Origin: CAYPTY01 sp964413935
Lineage (GTDB): Bacteria; Bacteroidota; Rhodothermia; Balneolales; Balneolaceae
Direction: 5' to 3'
DNA: 64,000 nt
Assembly (NCBI GenBank): GCA_964413935.1
Contig: CAYPTY010000012.1
Location: forward strand, 38,680 to 102,679
Shown here: positions 1 through 8,538 of the stretch, piece after piece
Numbering within the stretch: the stretch's first letter is position 1
Layout of the letters: each line of letters opens with the position of its first letter
Notes under the pieces: generated by a model
The model's input: only the letters and a program-made list of their open reading frames with translations
What the model was told of the DNA's origin: nothing
Database searches by the model: none
Position numbers and translations under genes: made by a program

Positions 1-141
1 GCGGCTGAAAATCCGATGCCGGAAGATACTTCCATCGAAAAGAAAGCGACCGGCACGGGAAACCTGCCGAATAACCGTGAGGAGCGAATCAACAAAAGCG
101 ACTCTGAGCAGCCCGCTTTCTTGAGAAAAATAATGGACTAA
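1..141 (+). CDS. C-terminal end of an unidentified protein (partial)
   Basis: An open frame runs in from the window edge and stops at a TAA at 139-141, giving 46 residues. The tail is hydrophilic, rich in Glu, Lys, Asn and Ser, and ends in PAFLRKIMD. No motif identifies the family and the start lies outside the window. A strong terminator follows about 120 bp downstream, which fits the end of a plus-strand transcription unit. The frame could be a chance read-through, but its codon use resembles that of neighbouring genes. Confidence 0.5.
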   Translation, partial: AAENPMPEDTSIEKKATGTGNLPNNREERINKSDSEQPAFLRKIMD

Positions 142-299
142 TTGTCCTTTAACTCATAGCAAATAGTCGGTTTGCATGGCTGTGGTATCTCTGTAATACA
201 GGAAAACGACACGACATGGATTGATAACGATAGCTTTGCTAAAAGCTATAGATTGCTAACCAAAGGGGATCTCCTGACCGAGGTCCCCTTTTTTATTTT
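142..299 (+). terminator. Two hairpins ending in a rho-independent terminator
   Basis: After the stop codon at 141 there is a perfect 8-bp stem with a 4-nt loop (ATAGCTTT at 230-237, AAAGCTAT at 242-249). A second hairpin follows (AAGGGGAT near 263-270 pairing with GTCCCCTT at 283-290) and runs directly into a T-rich tract at 289-299. The second hairpin is a classical intrinsic terminator on the plus strand. The region may be only a 3' untranslated tail, or a small stand-alone RNA. Confidence 0.7.
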
Positions 300-372
300 G
301 GGGAATCATCAGGTAAAAATTATTCAATGAACTAATATTCTGATTACCTATATCCTTAGGCTCATTACTCAG

Positions 373-528
373 AGGCTCTGAACCCATCCGGAAATTTCAT
401 GTCTGACGAGTTTCAGCATACCAATCATTCGAAGTATAGATCACAAACCGAAACGAGGAGTTTGAAATTTTCTTGACCTTTTCGCCCCTTTTGTGTCAAG
501 ACAAAAGGGGCAAACAAAACGAATAGCT
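373..528. repeat. 156-bp interspersed repeat, copy 1
   Basis: This stretch recurs almost unchanged 259 bp downstream at 632-787, with only a few differences near the left end. Inside is a perfect 11-bp inverted repeat, GCCCCTTTTGT at 484-494 and ACAAAAGGGGC at 501-511, with a 6-nt loop. A 25-codon open frame starting at the ATG at 399 ends at a TGA at 474-476. It reads MSDEFQHTNHSK followed by a basic tail. I see no ribosome binding site that argues for translation. The rest of the 142-847 gap holds only the terminator above, the second repeat copy and AT-rich spacer. Confidence 0.85.
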
Positions 529-631
529 CCAGGTATCACAGAAAAGCTTTAATACCTTCACATCTTTAATCCAGGCCCGGCTGATTCTTTCTGCCTTTCT
601 GGATGAAAACGGCCCTCAAAAAACTATTCAA

Positions 632-787
632 AGGCTCTGAACCCACCCGAAAATTTCATGTCTGACGAGTTTCAGCATACCAATCATTCGAAGTATAGAT
701 CACAAACCGAAACGAGGAGTTTGAAATTTTCTTGACCTTTTCGCCCCTTTTGTGTCAAGACAAAAGGGGCAAACAAAACGAATAGCT
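632..787. repeat. 156-bp interspersed repeat, copy 2
   Basis: Second copy of the 373-528 element, same orientation. It keeps the 11-bp palindrome (743-770) and the 25-codon frame (658-735). The copies differ by scattered substitutions such as CCATCCGG versus CCACCCGA at the left end, so this is a real duplication and not an assembly echo. Both copies end in the same GAATAGCT, after which the flanks diverge. Confidence 0.85.
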
Positions 788-823
788 AAGAATCCAAGCT
801 CTGTTTCAACTCAATAAACCTAT

Positions 824-844
824 TAACCAATAACTAATAACCAA
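824..844. repeat. Degenerate heptamer array (TAACCAA/TAACTAA)
   Basis: Three consecutive 7-bp units, TAACCAA, TAACTAA and TAACCAA, lie directly before the stop codon of the minus-strand TerC gene. It is one of several 7-bp-period arrays in intergenic parts of this window. Confidence 0.6.
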
Positions 845-847
845 TCC

Positions 848-1591
848 CTAACCCTCCTCATACCGCTTGCGCAACTGAACCGGCTTCTCCCTGCGCTTTC
901 GAACACGAATATTAATCACCTCTACAATCAGCGAGAAAAATACCGCGAAGTAGATGTAGCCTTTTGGCACGTGATATTCGAATGCCTCGATCATCAGCAT
1001 AAAACCAATCAGGATCAGGAAAGCCAGAGCCAGCACTTCCAGTGTAGGGTGCTTTTTGATGAAGTCCGCAATTTTACCAGCAAACACGATCATCACAATA
1101 ATGGCAACTACAACAGCAACCACCATAAGCTGAATCACATCCGTCAAACCAATGGCGGTAAGAATGGAATCAAAAGAGAATATCAGATCCAGTGCAACGA
1201 TCTGAACAATGGCCTGAAACATGGAAGAGACCACTTTTTTCCCCTTTTCATCATGTACCCCTTCCATCTTATGATGAATCTCTACGGTACTTTTAAATAA
1301 CAGAAACAAACCACCCACAAACAGAATCAGATCTCTTGTACTGAATTCCATTTCAAAAACCGTAAAAAGAGGCTTTGTAAACCCAATGATCCAGGTAATA
1401 CTGAACAGCAGCATCAGCCTGAATACCAGCGCCAGCATTAAACCCAGATTCCTCGTCTTTGCCTGCTGATGCTCCGGCAATTTATTCGAGACGATGGATA
1501 TGAAAATAATATTGTCGACCCCAAGAACAATTTCCAGAAAGATCAGGGTCAGTAAGGCTACAATATTCTCGGGTGCGAAGATGACTTCCAT
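848..1591 (-). CDS. TerC family integral membrane protein
   Basis: A 247-residue polytopic inner-membrane protein of the TerC family (YgdQ/YkoY-like). Members are linked to metal ion efflux, mostly manganese, and were named for tellurium resistance. About seven hydrophobic segments are visible. The two family-typical acidic motifs are present: GVDNIIFIS with Asp26/Asn27 in the first segment, and ALDLIFSFDSI with Asp135 and Asp141. The C-terminus is strongly basic. Transcription is away from the TauE-like gene's end and the two are about 90 bp apart, so they may or may not share a message. The substrate cannot be told from sequence. Confidence 0.85.
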   Translation of the reverse strand: MEVIFAPENIVALLTLIFLEIVLGVDNIIFISIVSNKLPEHQQAKTRNLGLMLALVFRLMLLFSITWIIGFTKPLFTVFEMEFSTRDLILFVGGLFLLFKSTVEIHHKMEGVHDEKGKKVVSSMFQAIVQIVALDLIFSFDSILTAIGLTDVIQLMVVAVVVAIIVMIVFAGKIADFIKKHPTLEVLALAFLILIGFMLMIEAFEYHVPKGYIYFAVFFSLIVEVINIRVRKRREKPVQLRKRYEEG

Positions 1592-1603
1592 GGGTATGGG
1601 TAT

Positions 1604-1674
1604 CGTTATTCGTTATTTATTTTTCATTTATCCTTTGCCTGCCGCCTGCCTGACGGCAGCCAGGGCAGGCAGGT
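1604..1674. repeat. Heptamer pair plus GC-rich palindromic module
   Basis: Two CGTTATT units (1604-1617) are followed by a GC-rich segment containing GCCTGCCTGACGGCAG at 1644-1659. It continues into a CAGGGCAGGCAGG tail that makes the segment partly self-complementary. The same order, CGTTATT-type heptamers followed by the identical 16 bases, recurs at 50249-50305. It sits between the start of terC and the end of the TauE-like gene. Confidence 0.6.
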
Positions 1675-1681
1675 TATGTGC

Positions 1682-2497
1682 TTAAACAATGGTCCAGACT
1701 AGTCTGATTGCCATAGCCAGCGCGAGGAGGGCAAATCCCCACTGAAGTTTTTTTCTTCCGATGCGGTGATTAAAATGGGCCCCTGCAAATCCTCCAACCA
1801 GACCCGCAACCACCAGCGGAAAAGCAGCACCAAAATCTACATATCCCCAGAAATAGGGCGAAATTGGCACCTCATTCACTTCATATGCGGTAAGCTGTAC
1901 TACGCCTGAAAAAGTGATCAACACAATGGCCAGTGAGGAAATACTCACTGCTTTTCGGAATGGCTGCTTATACACCAGATTCATAATGGGAACCATGATT
2001 CCTCCCCCTCCAACTCCGGCCAGCGATGCGATTAGGCCTCCGATCCCCCCAACAAAAAAGGATTTACTGTAAGTGATGTCCTCATACTTCCGCTCATCCT
2101 CCAGGTTTTTGTCCCTCCCGCGCATAAACATCATCACTGAAACGATGACCAGTAAGGTCACAAATACGATTACAAAAATCCGATCGCTGTAATAGGGTGA
2201 AATAATGATCAGCTTCCCCGCAAAAACCCCGATACTGCCCAGAATCCCAACTCTCAGACTCTCGTGCAGAAATATATTATCCTGAAGCTTCTGCCGGATA
2301 CTTCCCCCGATGGATGCCACACAGGTACACAGCAATCCGGTTCCAATGGTCCAAAGAACGGGATCATTTACGCCCTCCTCAGTGAATAGGAAAAAAAGAA
2401 CCGGGGTAAATATGATCCCTCCACCTACGCCCAGCAATCCTGCGATGATCCCCGCTATCAGGCCAATCAGCAGCAACCCTGCAATGGTTTCAATCAA
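1682..2497 (-). CDS. Sulfite exporter TauE/SafE family membrane permease
   Basis: A 271-residue membrane protein with the two-fold repeated, glycine-rich signature of the TauE/SafE family. GLLGVGGGIIFTPVLFF is near residue 20 and ASLAGVGGGGIMVPIMN is in the second half. Seven to eight hydrophobic segments are visible. Family members export small sulfur-containing or organic anions such as sulfite or sulfoacetate, but the substrate here is unknown. Its ATG overlaps the stop codon of the upstream phzF-like gene by 4 nt (ATGA), so the two are translationally coupled in the order phzF-like then tauE-like. Confidence 0.85.
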   Translation of the reverse strand: MIETIAGLLLIGLIAGIIAGLLGVGGGIIFTPVLFFLFTEEGVNDPVLWTIGTGLLCTCVASIGGSIRQKLQDNIFLHESLRVGILGSIGVFAGKLIIISPYYSDRIFVIVFVTLLVIVSVMMFMRGRDKNLEDERKYEDITYSKSFFVGGIGGLIASLAGVGGGGIMVPIMNLVYKQPFRKAVSISSLAIVLITFSGVVQLTAYEVNEVPISPYFWGYVDFGAAFPLVVAGLVGGFAGAHFNHRIGRKKLQWGFALLALAMAIRLVWTIV

Positions 2498-3273
2498 ACC
2501 TCGATCTCCCCGCTTAGATATGAAACTGCATGACCCTGCAGCTCAACTCGGTCACCTTTCAGTTCACAAATCAGATCCCCTCCGCGATCTGAAATCTGAC
2601 GCGCGGTTAGTTTGTTCTTGCCCAGTACTTTAGCCCAGTATGGTGTGAGTTTGGTATGGGCTGAACCGGTCACCGGGTCTTCATCCACTCCGGATTGTGG
2701 TCCGAAAAAACGGGACACAAAATCCACATCAATTCCGGGTGCCGTAACGATAATACCGCGTGCATCCACTTCGGAAAGCAATCTGAAATCGGGGGTCAGA
2801 TCAGCGACATCGTACTCATTATCCAGCACAACCATATAATCATCACTGCGAAATACTTTGTCGGAGCGTAGGCCGAGACCATCAAAAAGCACATCCGGCG
2901 GATCGGTTTCCGGCATTTCATCGGCCGGGAAATTCATCAGCAGGGCATCGCCCGACTTCTTTACGGTGAGCAAACCACTTTTTGTGCTGAATGTGATTTC
3001 ATCCCCGTCATAATTCAGGTGATTAAACAAAACATGCGCAGTGGCCAGGGTTGCGTGCCCACATAAATCCACCTCAACCGTGGGAGTAAACCATCTCAGA
3101 CCGTAAGTATCACCCTCATCAACAAAAAAAGCAGTTTCTGACAGGTTATTCTCCATCGCAATTTTCTGCATGGTTGCTACCGGCAGCCAGCTTTCCAGCG
3201 GACAAACAGCGGCCGGGTTTCCTGAAAACAATTTCCGGGTAAAGGCATCAACCTGATATATTGGTATCTTCAT
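2494..3273 (-). CDS. PhzF family isomerase/epimerase-like protein
   Basis: A 259-residue protein of the PhzF family, which shares the diaminopimelate-epimerase fold. It begins MKIPIYQVDAFT and contains FSGNPAAVC, the NLSETAF segment carrying the conserved Glu, DLCGHATLATA, and near the end DEDPVTGSAH, all hallmarks of the family. The reading frame extends 24 codons further upstream, but the family N-terminus fixes the ATG at 3273. No other phenazine genes are nearby, so a role in phenazine synthesis is not implied; most homologues are uncharacterised cytoplasmic isomerases. The gene is divergent from mutS2, with about 90 bp between the starts. Confidence 0.88.
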   Translation of the reverse strand: MKIPIYQVDAFTRKLFSGNPAAVCPLESWLPVATMQKIAMENNLSETAFFVDEGDTYGLRWFTPTVEVDLCGHATLATAHVLFNHLNYDGDEITFSTKSGLLTVKKSGDALLMNFPADEMPETDPPDVLFDGLGLRSDKVFRSDDYMVVLDNEYDVADLTPDFRLLSEVDARGIIVTAPGIDVDFVSRFFGPQSGVDEDPVTGSAHTKLTPYWAKVLGKNKLTARQISDRGGDLICELKGDRVELQGHAVSYLSGEIEV

Positions 3274-3362
3274 AACTTCCGTAGTTTTTATGACAGAAGG
3301 GAAGTCTAATAAACTTTTTTGTGTTAAGACAGCCCGTATAAACAAGCTTACACATCTTTTAC

Positions 3363-5771
3363 ATGAAACTGTATCCCGAAAATGTAACCCAGAAAGTTGG
3401 TTTTGATGTGATCCGCATGGCTACCGTGCAGGAAGCCGTTTCGGATCTGGCCATGGAATGGGCTGAAGAAATACAACCTTCTTCCATCGCAGACAGGGTA
3501 CAGTTATTGCAGCGACAGACAGCCGAAATGATGGATCTGCTGCTGGATGGAGAATCCTTTCCACTGAATGAACTTCCTGAAATCAGGAGTTATCTGATGC
3601 AATCCAGAGCCAAAGGCAGTCTTATCCCCTTGTCCGCATTCCGGGATCTGCTGGTTGTATTGGGTACCTCCCGCCTCGTAAAAAACTTCATGAAATCCCG
3701 GCAGGAGGAGAAACCCGAGCTTTTTGCGCTCTCTGAAAATCTGATTCCGCTCAAAGAAGTAGAAAAGAATATCAAGGATAAAGTAACCGATCAGGGATCT
3801 TTAAGAGACGATGCCAGCCCGGAACTTAAGAACATCCGCCGAAACCTGAATCGCAGGAAAAATGACCTGCGCAATGCCATCAACCGGGTGATGGCCAAGG
3901 CTACCAAAGATGGTATGGCCAGCGATGAGGGCGCCACGATCCGAAACGGGCGCATGGTAATTCCCATTCAGGCCGAGTTCAAAAGAAAAATTCAGGGTTT
4001 TGTACATGATGTTTCCTCAACCGGGCAAACAGTGTACCTGGAACCGGTGGAAGCTCTTCAGCTGAACAATGAAATCCGCCAGCTTGAAATTGAGGAGCAG
4101 CACGAAATAGAACGCATACTGAGGGAGCTCACCGGATATGTGCGGGAAAACCGCACCTTCATTCAGCAGAATTTTGAGGCTCTGGCCGAATTTGACCTGA
4201 TCCGTGCAAAATCCAGAGTATCGAACAGAATCAACGGCATCATCCCACTGCTATCAAAAGGCTTTGAAGTTCATCTGAAGAAAACTTTCAATCCCCATCT
4301 GCTGCTTAAGAATCTGGAACTCAAAGAAGGGGAAAGAGAAGAAATCGTACCGCTGAATCTGAGCCTGAGCGAGGAGGAGCGCTGCCTAGTAATTACCGGA
4401 CCTAATGCCGGTGGTAAGTCAGTGGCTATGAAAACCCTGGGCCTTTGCGCCATGATGAATCAATCAGGATTTGGTATTCCCGCGGATCCAAACTCAGAAT
4501 TGCCTGTATTCAAGGGCCTTTTTGTGGATATGGGTGATGATCAGTCCATTGAGAACGACCTTTCCACATTTTCCTCCCGTTTGCAGTGGATCCGTGAAAC
4601 CCAAAGGCAATTAGTAGGGCGCTCGCTGATCCTCATCGATGAAGCAGCTTCCGGAACCGATCCGGACGAGGGAAGTGCCCTTTACCGGTCTTTTCTTGAA
4701 ATCAGTATGAAGCAGCAGGTGAAAATCATACTGACCACACACCACGGCGGACTCAAAGTTTTTGCGCATGATTATCCCGGTGCCGTGAATGGTTCCATGG
4801 AATTTGACCAGTCCAGCCTATCTCCCACCTATCGTTTCAAAAAAGGGGTTCCCGGTTCTTCTTTTGCTTTCGAAATTGCCCAGCGCATGAAGCTGGACAA
4901 AGATCTGCTGGCCCGGGCAAGGCAGCTCACCGGCGAATCCAAAGCGCGTATGGAAAGCCTGATCACCGAACTTGAGAAGAAAAATCAGGAAGCCGAGGAG
5001 TTCAAAAGAAAGCATCAGAGCTTGTTTGATAAATCTGAAGCCCAGAAGAATCGATATGAGGATAAACTGAAAGTTCTGGAGCGGGAAAGAGAGAAAATCC
5101 GCGAAAAAGCGCTGAAAGAGGCTAAATCCATCATGGATAATGCCAATAAACGCATCGAAGAAGCTGTGCAGAAAATCGTGGAGCAGAAGGAATATGAAAA
5201 AGAGAAGGTGAAAAAGATCCGGGAAGAAGTTCAGGATTTACATGAAGATATCGATCATGAACTGGAAGAAATCGAAGAGCATGGGCTGGATGAGATGGTG
5301 GATTCGGATGAACCGCCCATTGTAGGAGATCATGTGCGCTTTCGGGATGGGAATACCTCCGGAGAACTCATCGAAATAAAAGGACAAAATGCGGTGGTTC
5401 AGGCAGATGGCCTGCGGCTTAAAACCAAATTCAAAAATCTGCTAAAAACACAGGCACCCAAAAAACAGAAATCACGTGTGCGATCCAATGTGATCATCGG
5501 TGATTCCAGTTTTCTGGATAAACTGGTTCAGCCACGACTCGATCTCAGAGGGATGCGGGCTGATGACGCCCTCAAGGAAGTAACCCGATACCTCGACAGC
5601 GCTGTTTATCGTGGATTGCGGGAAGTGGAAATCATTCATGGTCGCGGGGAGGGAATTCTGAGGGACCAAATCCATGCCAGCCTCAAAAATCGCAAGGAAG
5701 TGAGCGACTATTATCTGGCCAATGAAGACCACGGAGGCGATGGCTGTACCATCGTGGAACTACAATCCTGA
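3363..5771 (+). CDS. mutS2: MutS2 ATPase/endonuclease
   Basis: An 802-residue MutS2, the usual length for the family. It lacks the MutS mismatch-binding domains. It has the core/clamp region, an ABC-type ATPase with Walker A GPNAGGKS at about 346-353 and a Walker B-like LILIDEAASGTDP. A long Glu/Lys-rich coiled coil spans about 530-640, followed by a KOW-like stretch. A C-terminal Smr nuclease domain starts at about 724 with LDLRG and has HGRG near 759. MutS2 suppresses recombination and, in Firmicutes, also rescues collided ribosomes. The gene ends 4 bp before the convergent hemD stop, with no terminator between them. Confidence 0.96.
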   Translation: MKLYPENVTQKVGFDVIRMATVQEAVSDLAMEWAEEIQPSSIADRVQLLQRQTAEMMDLLLDGESFPLNELPEIRSYLMQSRAKGSLIPLSAFRDLLVVLGTSRLVKNFMKSRQEEKPELFALSENLIPLKEVEKNIKDKVTDQGSLRDDASPELKNIRRNLNRRKNDLRNAINRVMAKATKDGMASDEGATIRNGRMVIPIQAEFKRKIQGFVHDVSSTGQTVYLEPVEALQLNNEIRQLEIEEQHEIERILRELTGYVRENRTFIQQNFEALAEFDLIRAKSRVSNRINGIIPLLSKGFEVHLKKTFNPHLLLKNLELKEGEREEIVPLNLSLSEEERCLVITGPNAGGKSVAMKTLGLCAMMNQSGFGIPADPNSELPVFKGLFVDMGDDQSIENDLSTFSSRLQWIRETQRQLVGRSLILIDEAASGTDPDEGSALYRSFLEISMKQQVKIILTTHHGGLKVFAHDYPGAVNGSMEFDQSSLSPTYRFKKGVPGSSFAFEIAQRMKLDKDLLARARQLTGESKARMESLITELEKKNQEAEEFKRKHQSLFDKSEAQKNRYEDKLKVLEREREKIREKALKEAKSIMDNANKRIEEAVQKIVEQKEYEKEKVKKIREEVQDLHEDIDHELEEIEEHGLDEMVDSDEPPIVGDHVRFRDGNTSGELIEIKGQNAVVQADGLRLKTKFKNLLKTQAPKKQKSRVRSNVIIGDSSFLDKLVQPRLDLRGMRADDALKEVTRYLDSAVYRGLREVEIIHGRGEGILRDQIHASLKNRKEVSDYYLANEDHGGDGCTIVELQS

Positions 5772-5775
5772 CGAA

Positions 5776-6492
5776 TCAGGAAGGAATATTTTTCAGCTCC
5801 CCATCCAGCTGATGCACATCCTTAATACCAAAGTCGGCCAGACGCTCAGCAACCGGTTCATGCAGGGCTAAGAGTTTTTTCCCTTCAAAGTCGAAGGCAT
5901 CATCCAAAGCAAAAAAACGGTTCACAGACGACCTCGAGTGAAACAGGATGGCATCCCAGTTTTTAGCTTTCAGTTCGACGCGGGCCGCTGACACCTCAGC
6001 CTCATCCAGCGCCCTCTCCCGGAATACCACCAGATCATTATAAGCTACACCCAGCTCTTCAAGCAGTCCGGGCATTTCTTCCTTTGTGTTCTCCCCACTT
6101 GGATAGAGCGTGGTTCCCATGCGCTTGAAACGAATCATGAATTCAAGCACATCAATAGCTCTGGCTTTTGAATGGGGCAGGATAGCCGGAATGCCCTTCT
6201 CTTCCAGAAAATTCTGGGTGTGCGGATCAATCACAAAATTCACTTTTGTTTTGAGTTCATCCTTTTTGTCAAAATTCGTGACCAGATCCCAGAAGAATTC
6301 CGCATTTCGGAGACTTCCGTGGATCACATTCTCATAAGCTGAAAAACCTTCAAATGTCTCCCGTATAAATTCATCTTCCTCTTTCAGAGTATATTTTTTA
6401 AGAGGCAGATTGAAGCACTCATGCTCCAGGTAATTCAGTGCATCCTGAAAAGGTTTTGAATCTTCAAGTGCCGTAGTGATGATCACTTTCAT
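5776..6492 (-). CDS. hemD: Uroporphyrinogen-III synthase
   Basis: A 238-residue HemD-type protein, which closes and inverts ring D of hydroxymethylbilane to give uroporphyrinogen III in tetrapyrrole synthesis. The family is poorly conserved. Supporting signs are the length, the two-lobed alternation, and segments such as NFVIDPHTQNFLEEKGI, LYPSGENTKEE and WDAILFHSRSSVNRFF, equivalent to the family's 'F.S..av..f' region. Its ATG overlaps the stop of the preceding carboxymuconolactone-decarboxylase-like gene by 4 nt. No other heme genes are in the window. Confidence 0.8.
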   Translation of the reverse strand: MKVIITTALEDSKPFQDALNYLEHECFNLPLKKYTLKEEDEFIRETFEGFSAYENVIHGSLRNAEFFWDLVTNFDKKDELKTKVNFVIDPHTQNFLEEKGIPAILPHSKARAIDVLEFMIRFKRMGTTLYPSGENTKEEMPGLLEELGVAYNDLVVFRERALDEAEVSAARVELKAKNWDAILFHSRSSVNRFFALDDAFDFEGKKLLALHEPVAERLADFGIKDVHQLDGELKNIPS

Positions 6493-6857
6493 CCGAAAGC
6501 ACCTTCCTGCTCCAGCAGTTCGATGGTTTCAACGGCATGGCGCATATGCGGAATCACGATAGAGCCGCCCACAATAAGGGCCACATTCATAGCATCGATG
6601 ATTTCCTCTTTGGAGGATCCGCTGCGGGCACACTGCTCCAGATGGTAGTCGATGCAGTCGTTGCAGCGCAGCACAGCCGATGCCACCAATCCCAGCAATT
6701 CCTTGGTTCTGGCCGGCAGCGCTCCGTCTTTGTAGGTATTGGTATCCAGATTGAAAAAACGCTTGATTCCAAGATGGTCTAGATCAAAGATTTTATCATT
6801 CATCAGGGTTCTTTTCTCCCTGAAATCATCAAGACGATTGTTAACTTTATCGGACAT
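6489..6857 (-). CDS. Carboxymuconolactone decarboxylase family protein (AhpD-like)
   Basis: A 122-residue all-helical protein of the CMD/AhpD family. The key motif is CNDCIDYHLEQC, a CxxC followed by His, which in AhpD forms the redox-active disulfide and proton relay. The residues before it, LLGLVASAVLRC, also fit. It is therefore more likely a small peroxidase-linked thiol oxidoreductase than a true carboxymuconolactone decarboxylase. It overlaps hemD by 4 nt and lies upstream of it, so the two are co-translated; the functional reason is not evident. Confidence 0.87.
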   Translation of the reverse strand: MSDKVNNRLDDFREKRTLMNDKIFDLDHLGIKRFFNLDTNTYKDGALPARTKELLGLVASAVLRCNDCIDYHLEQCARSGSSKEEIIDAMNVALIVGGSIVIPHMRHAVETIELLEQEGAFG

Positions 6858-6940
6858 GGGATCGGTAGTATTTTTTAAACATTGTTTTCTTCAACAGATG
6901 CACAAGTGGCATCGAAGATAAGCAAAACAACCGGAAAGAG

Positions 6941-8450
6941 ATGAAGATTGGATGGCCTAAAAGTCCGAAACATAAACTTGTAGTGATGGGCGACAGCCTT
7001 TCGCAGGGTTTTAATAACGGGGGAATTTACCGGACAGATCTCAGTTTCCCGGCTATTCTGGCGCGAGCTCTTGGCGCAGAAACACCATTCGAACAGCCCT
7101 CATTTACAGCTCAAGCCGGGCTTCCCATCAATCTGGAGGTACTGGTCCGCGGCTTACATGATGAATTCGGAGACAGCCTGGAATGGAATGAGTACATCCC
7201 TGCAGGTTCCCATCTGATAAAAACCCTGAGGCGCATCAAGAAATACTGGGAAGGCAAGTATAAAGAACTGAGGGTGGATAGGCCTATCCCCTATCACAAT
7301 CAATCGGTGTGGGGTATGGCTGTTTCGGATTCCTGGATTGTGAACAGTGAAAAATGTAGCAGTTACGTTGAAAATCATCGGAAAACAGAATTCAATGTCT
7401 TTGACATGCTCCCGGATAATGCAATGTATACCACGGCAAGGCTGGTATTGAATCCCGATTTCAGCCCGGAAAAACAGTTCAGAAACATGCTGGATAATAT
7501 TCAGCATTTCTCTGAGGATTGGGGCATTGAAAACCTGATCGTATGTCTCGGCCATAACAATATCGTTAAATCGGTTACCAGCCTGCGTTTTGAGTGGTCT
7601 GAACCGGAGGAGCTTTACACCTTTCCATCCGACCGGCTGGGCACAGTCTCCCGGCCTGAGCACTTCGAACTGGAGTATCGGGCATTGGCTGAGCGCATCT
7701 CAAAACTGAGCGCAAAACGAATTTTTGTACCTAGCATACCGTATGTGACCATTCCGCCGGTTATGCGTGGGGTGAACTCTGACCTCAGTGGTGCCAGAGA
7801 TGGTTACTTCGATTACTACACCCGGTTCTGGATCTGGGATGATGATTTCAACCCCGACCGCCATCCTTTCCTTACCCGTGAGCAGGCTATAGAACTGGAT
7901 CAGACCGTGGACGACTACAACAGCGTGATTCGTCAGGTTGCCCGGGAATACAACTGGATTGTTGTACCGGTAGGCGAAAGGGTATCGGCCATTGCCCGAC
8001 GCCGACTGGGTGGTGAATTAAGACGCCGTTTTCCACCCAGCTTCCTAGAAGCCCTGCGCCGAAATGAAGCTACTCAGAATCTGGTGAATGAGGATTCTAC
8101 CTGTCTGCTCTCAACGGATTATCTGCGCCTTGATAAAGAGAGTGGGAAACTAGTGAAAGGGGGGGATTTTCAGCCTGGACGGACTCCATCCCACCACCAT
8201 AGGCTATGGCCTCATGGCCGGTGTGTATTATGAATACATGCATGCAGCCGGTGTGAAATTTGAGCGCCCTATGGACTGGGATTTCATCATCCGGGAAGAC
8301 AGTCTGGTTTCCAATCCGCCTGTTTTATTACTGGAACTGCGTTCCCTGCTTCGTTATCTGAGTATGGGACGAAACGAAAGCTTCATCCACATCGGCCGGA
8401 ATATTCTTGCACAGGTGATGGATGTATTTTCCCGTGATCTCAGACGATAA
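6941..8450 (+). pseudogene. SGNH/GDSL hydrolase-like protein, split by a frameshift
   Basis: The first frame (6941-8233) begins with an N-terminal MGDSLSQGF block, with nucleophile Ser19, and has a LGHNN block near residues 204-208, both SGNH hydrolase motifs. After a run of seven G at 8159-8165 the frame reads an unrelated tail and stops. Removing one G restores GIFSLDGLHPTTIGYGLMAG, which supplies the catalytic Asp (8178-8180) and His (8187-8189). The frame then continues to the TAA ending at 8450, for a total of about 502 residues. The second half alone (from 8214) is not a separate gene. The lesion could be a real mutation, a homopolymer sequencing error, or slippage on the G run. The likely role is an esterase or lipase-like hydrolase; the substrate is unknown. 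Confidence 0.85.
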
Positions 8451-8538
8451 AGACCGCCAACTTCACCCCTTTCTTCACAAAATCTTCATAAAGAATTCTC
8501 ATCATCGGGGCTGTAAATTTTTTAATCCACCATCCATC

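Noticed and set aside
8214..8450. A separate 78-residue gene after the SGNH hydrolase.
   Set aside because: Its sequence continues the hydrolase's DGLHPT block once one G is removed at 8159-8165, so it is the broken 3' part of that gene.
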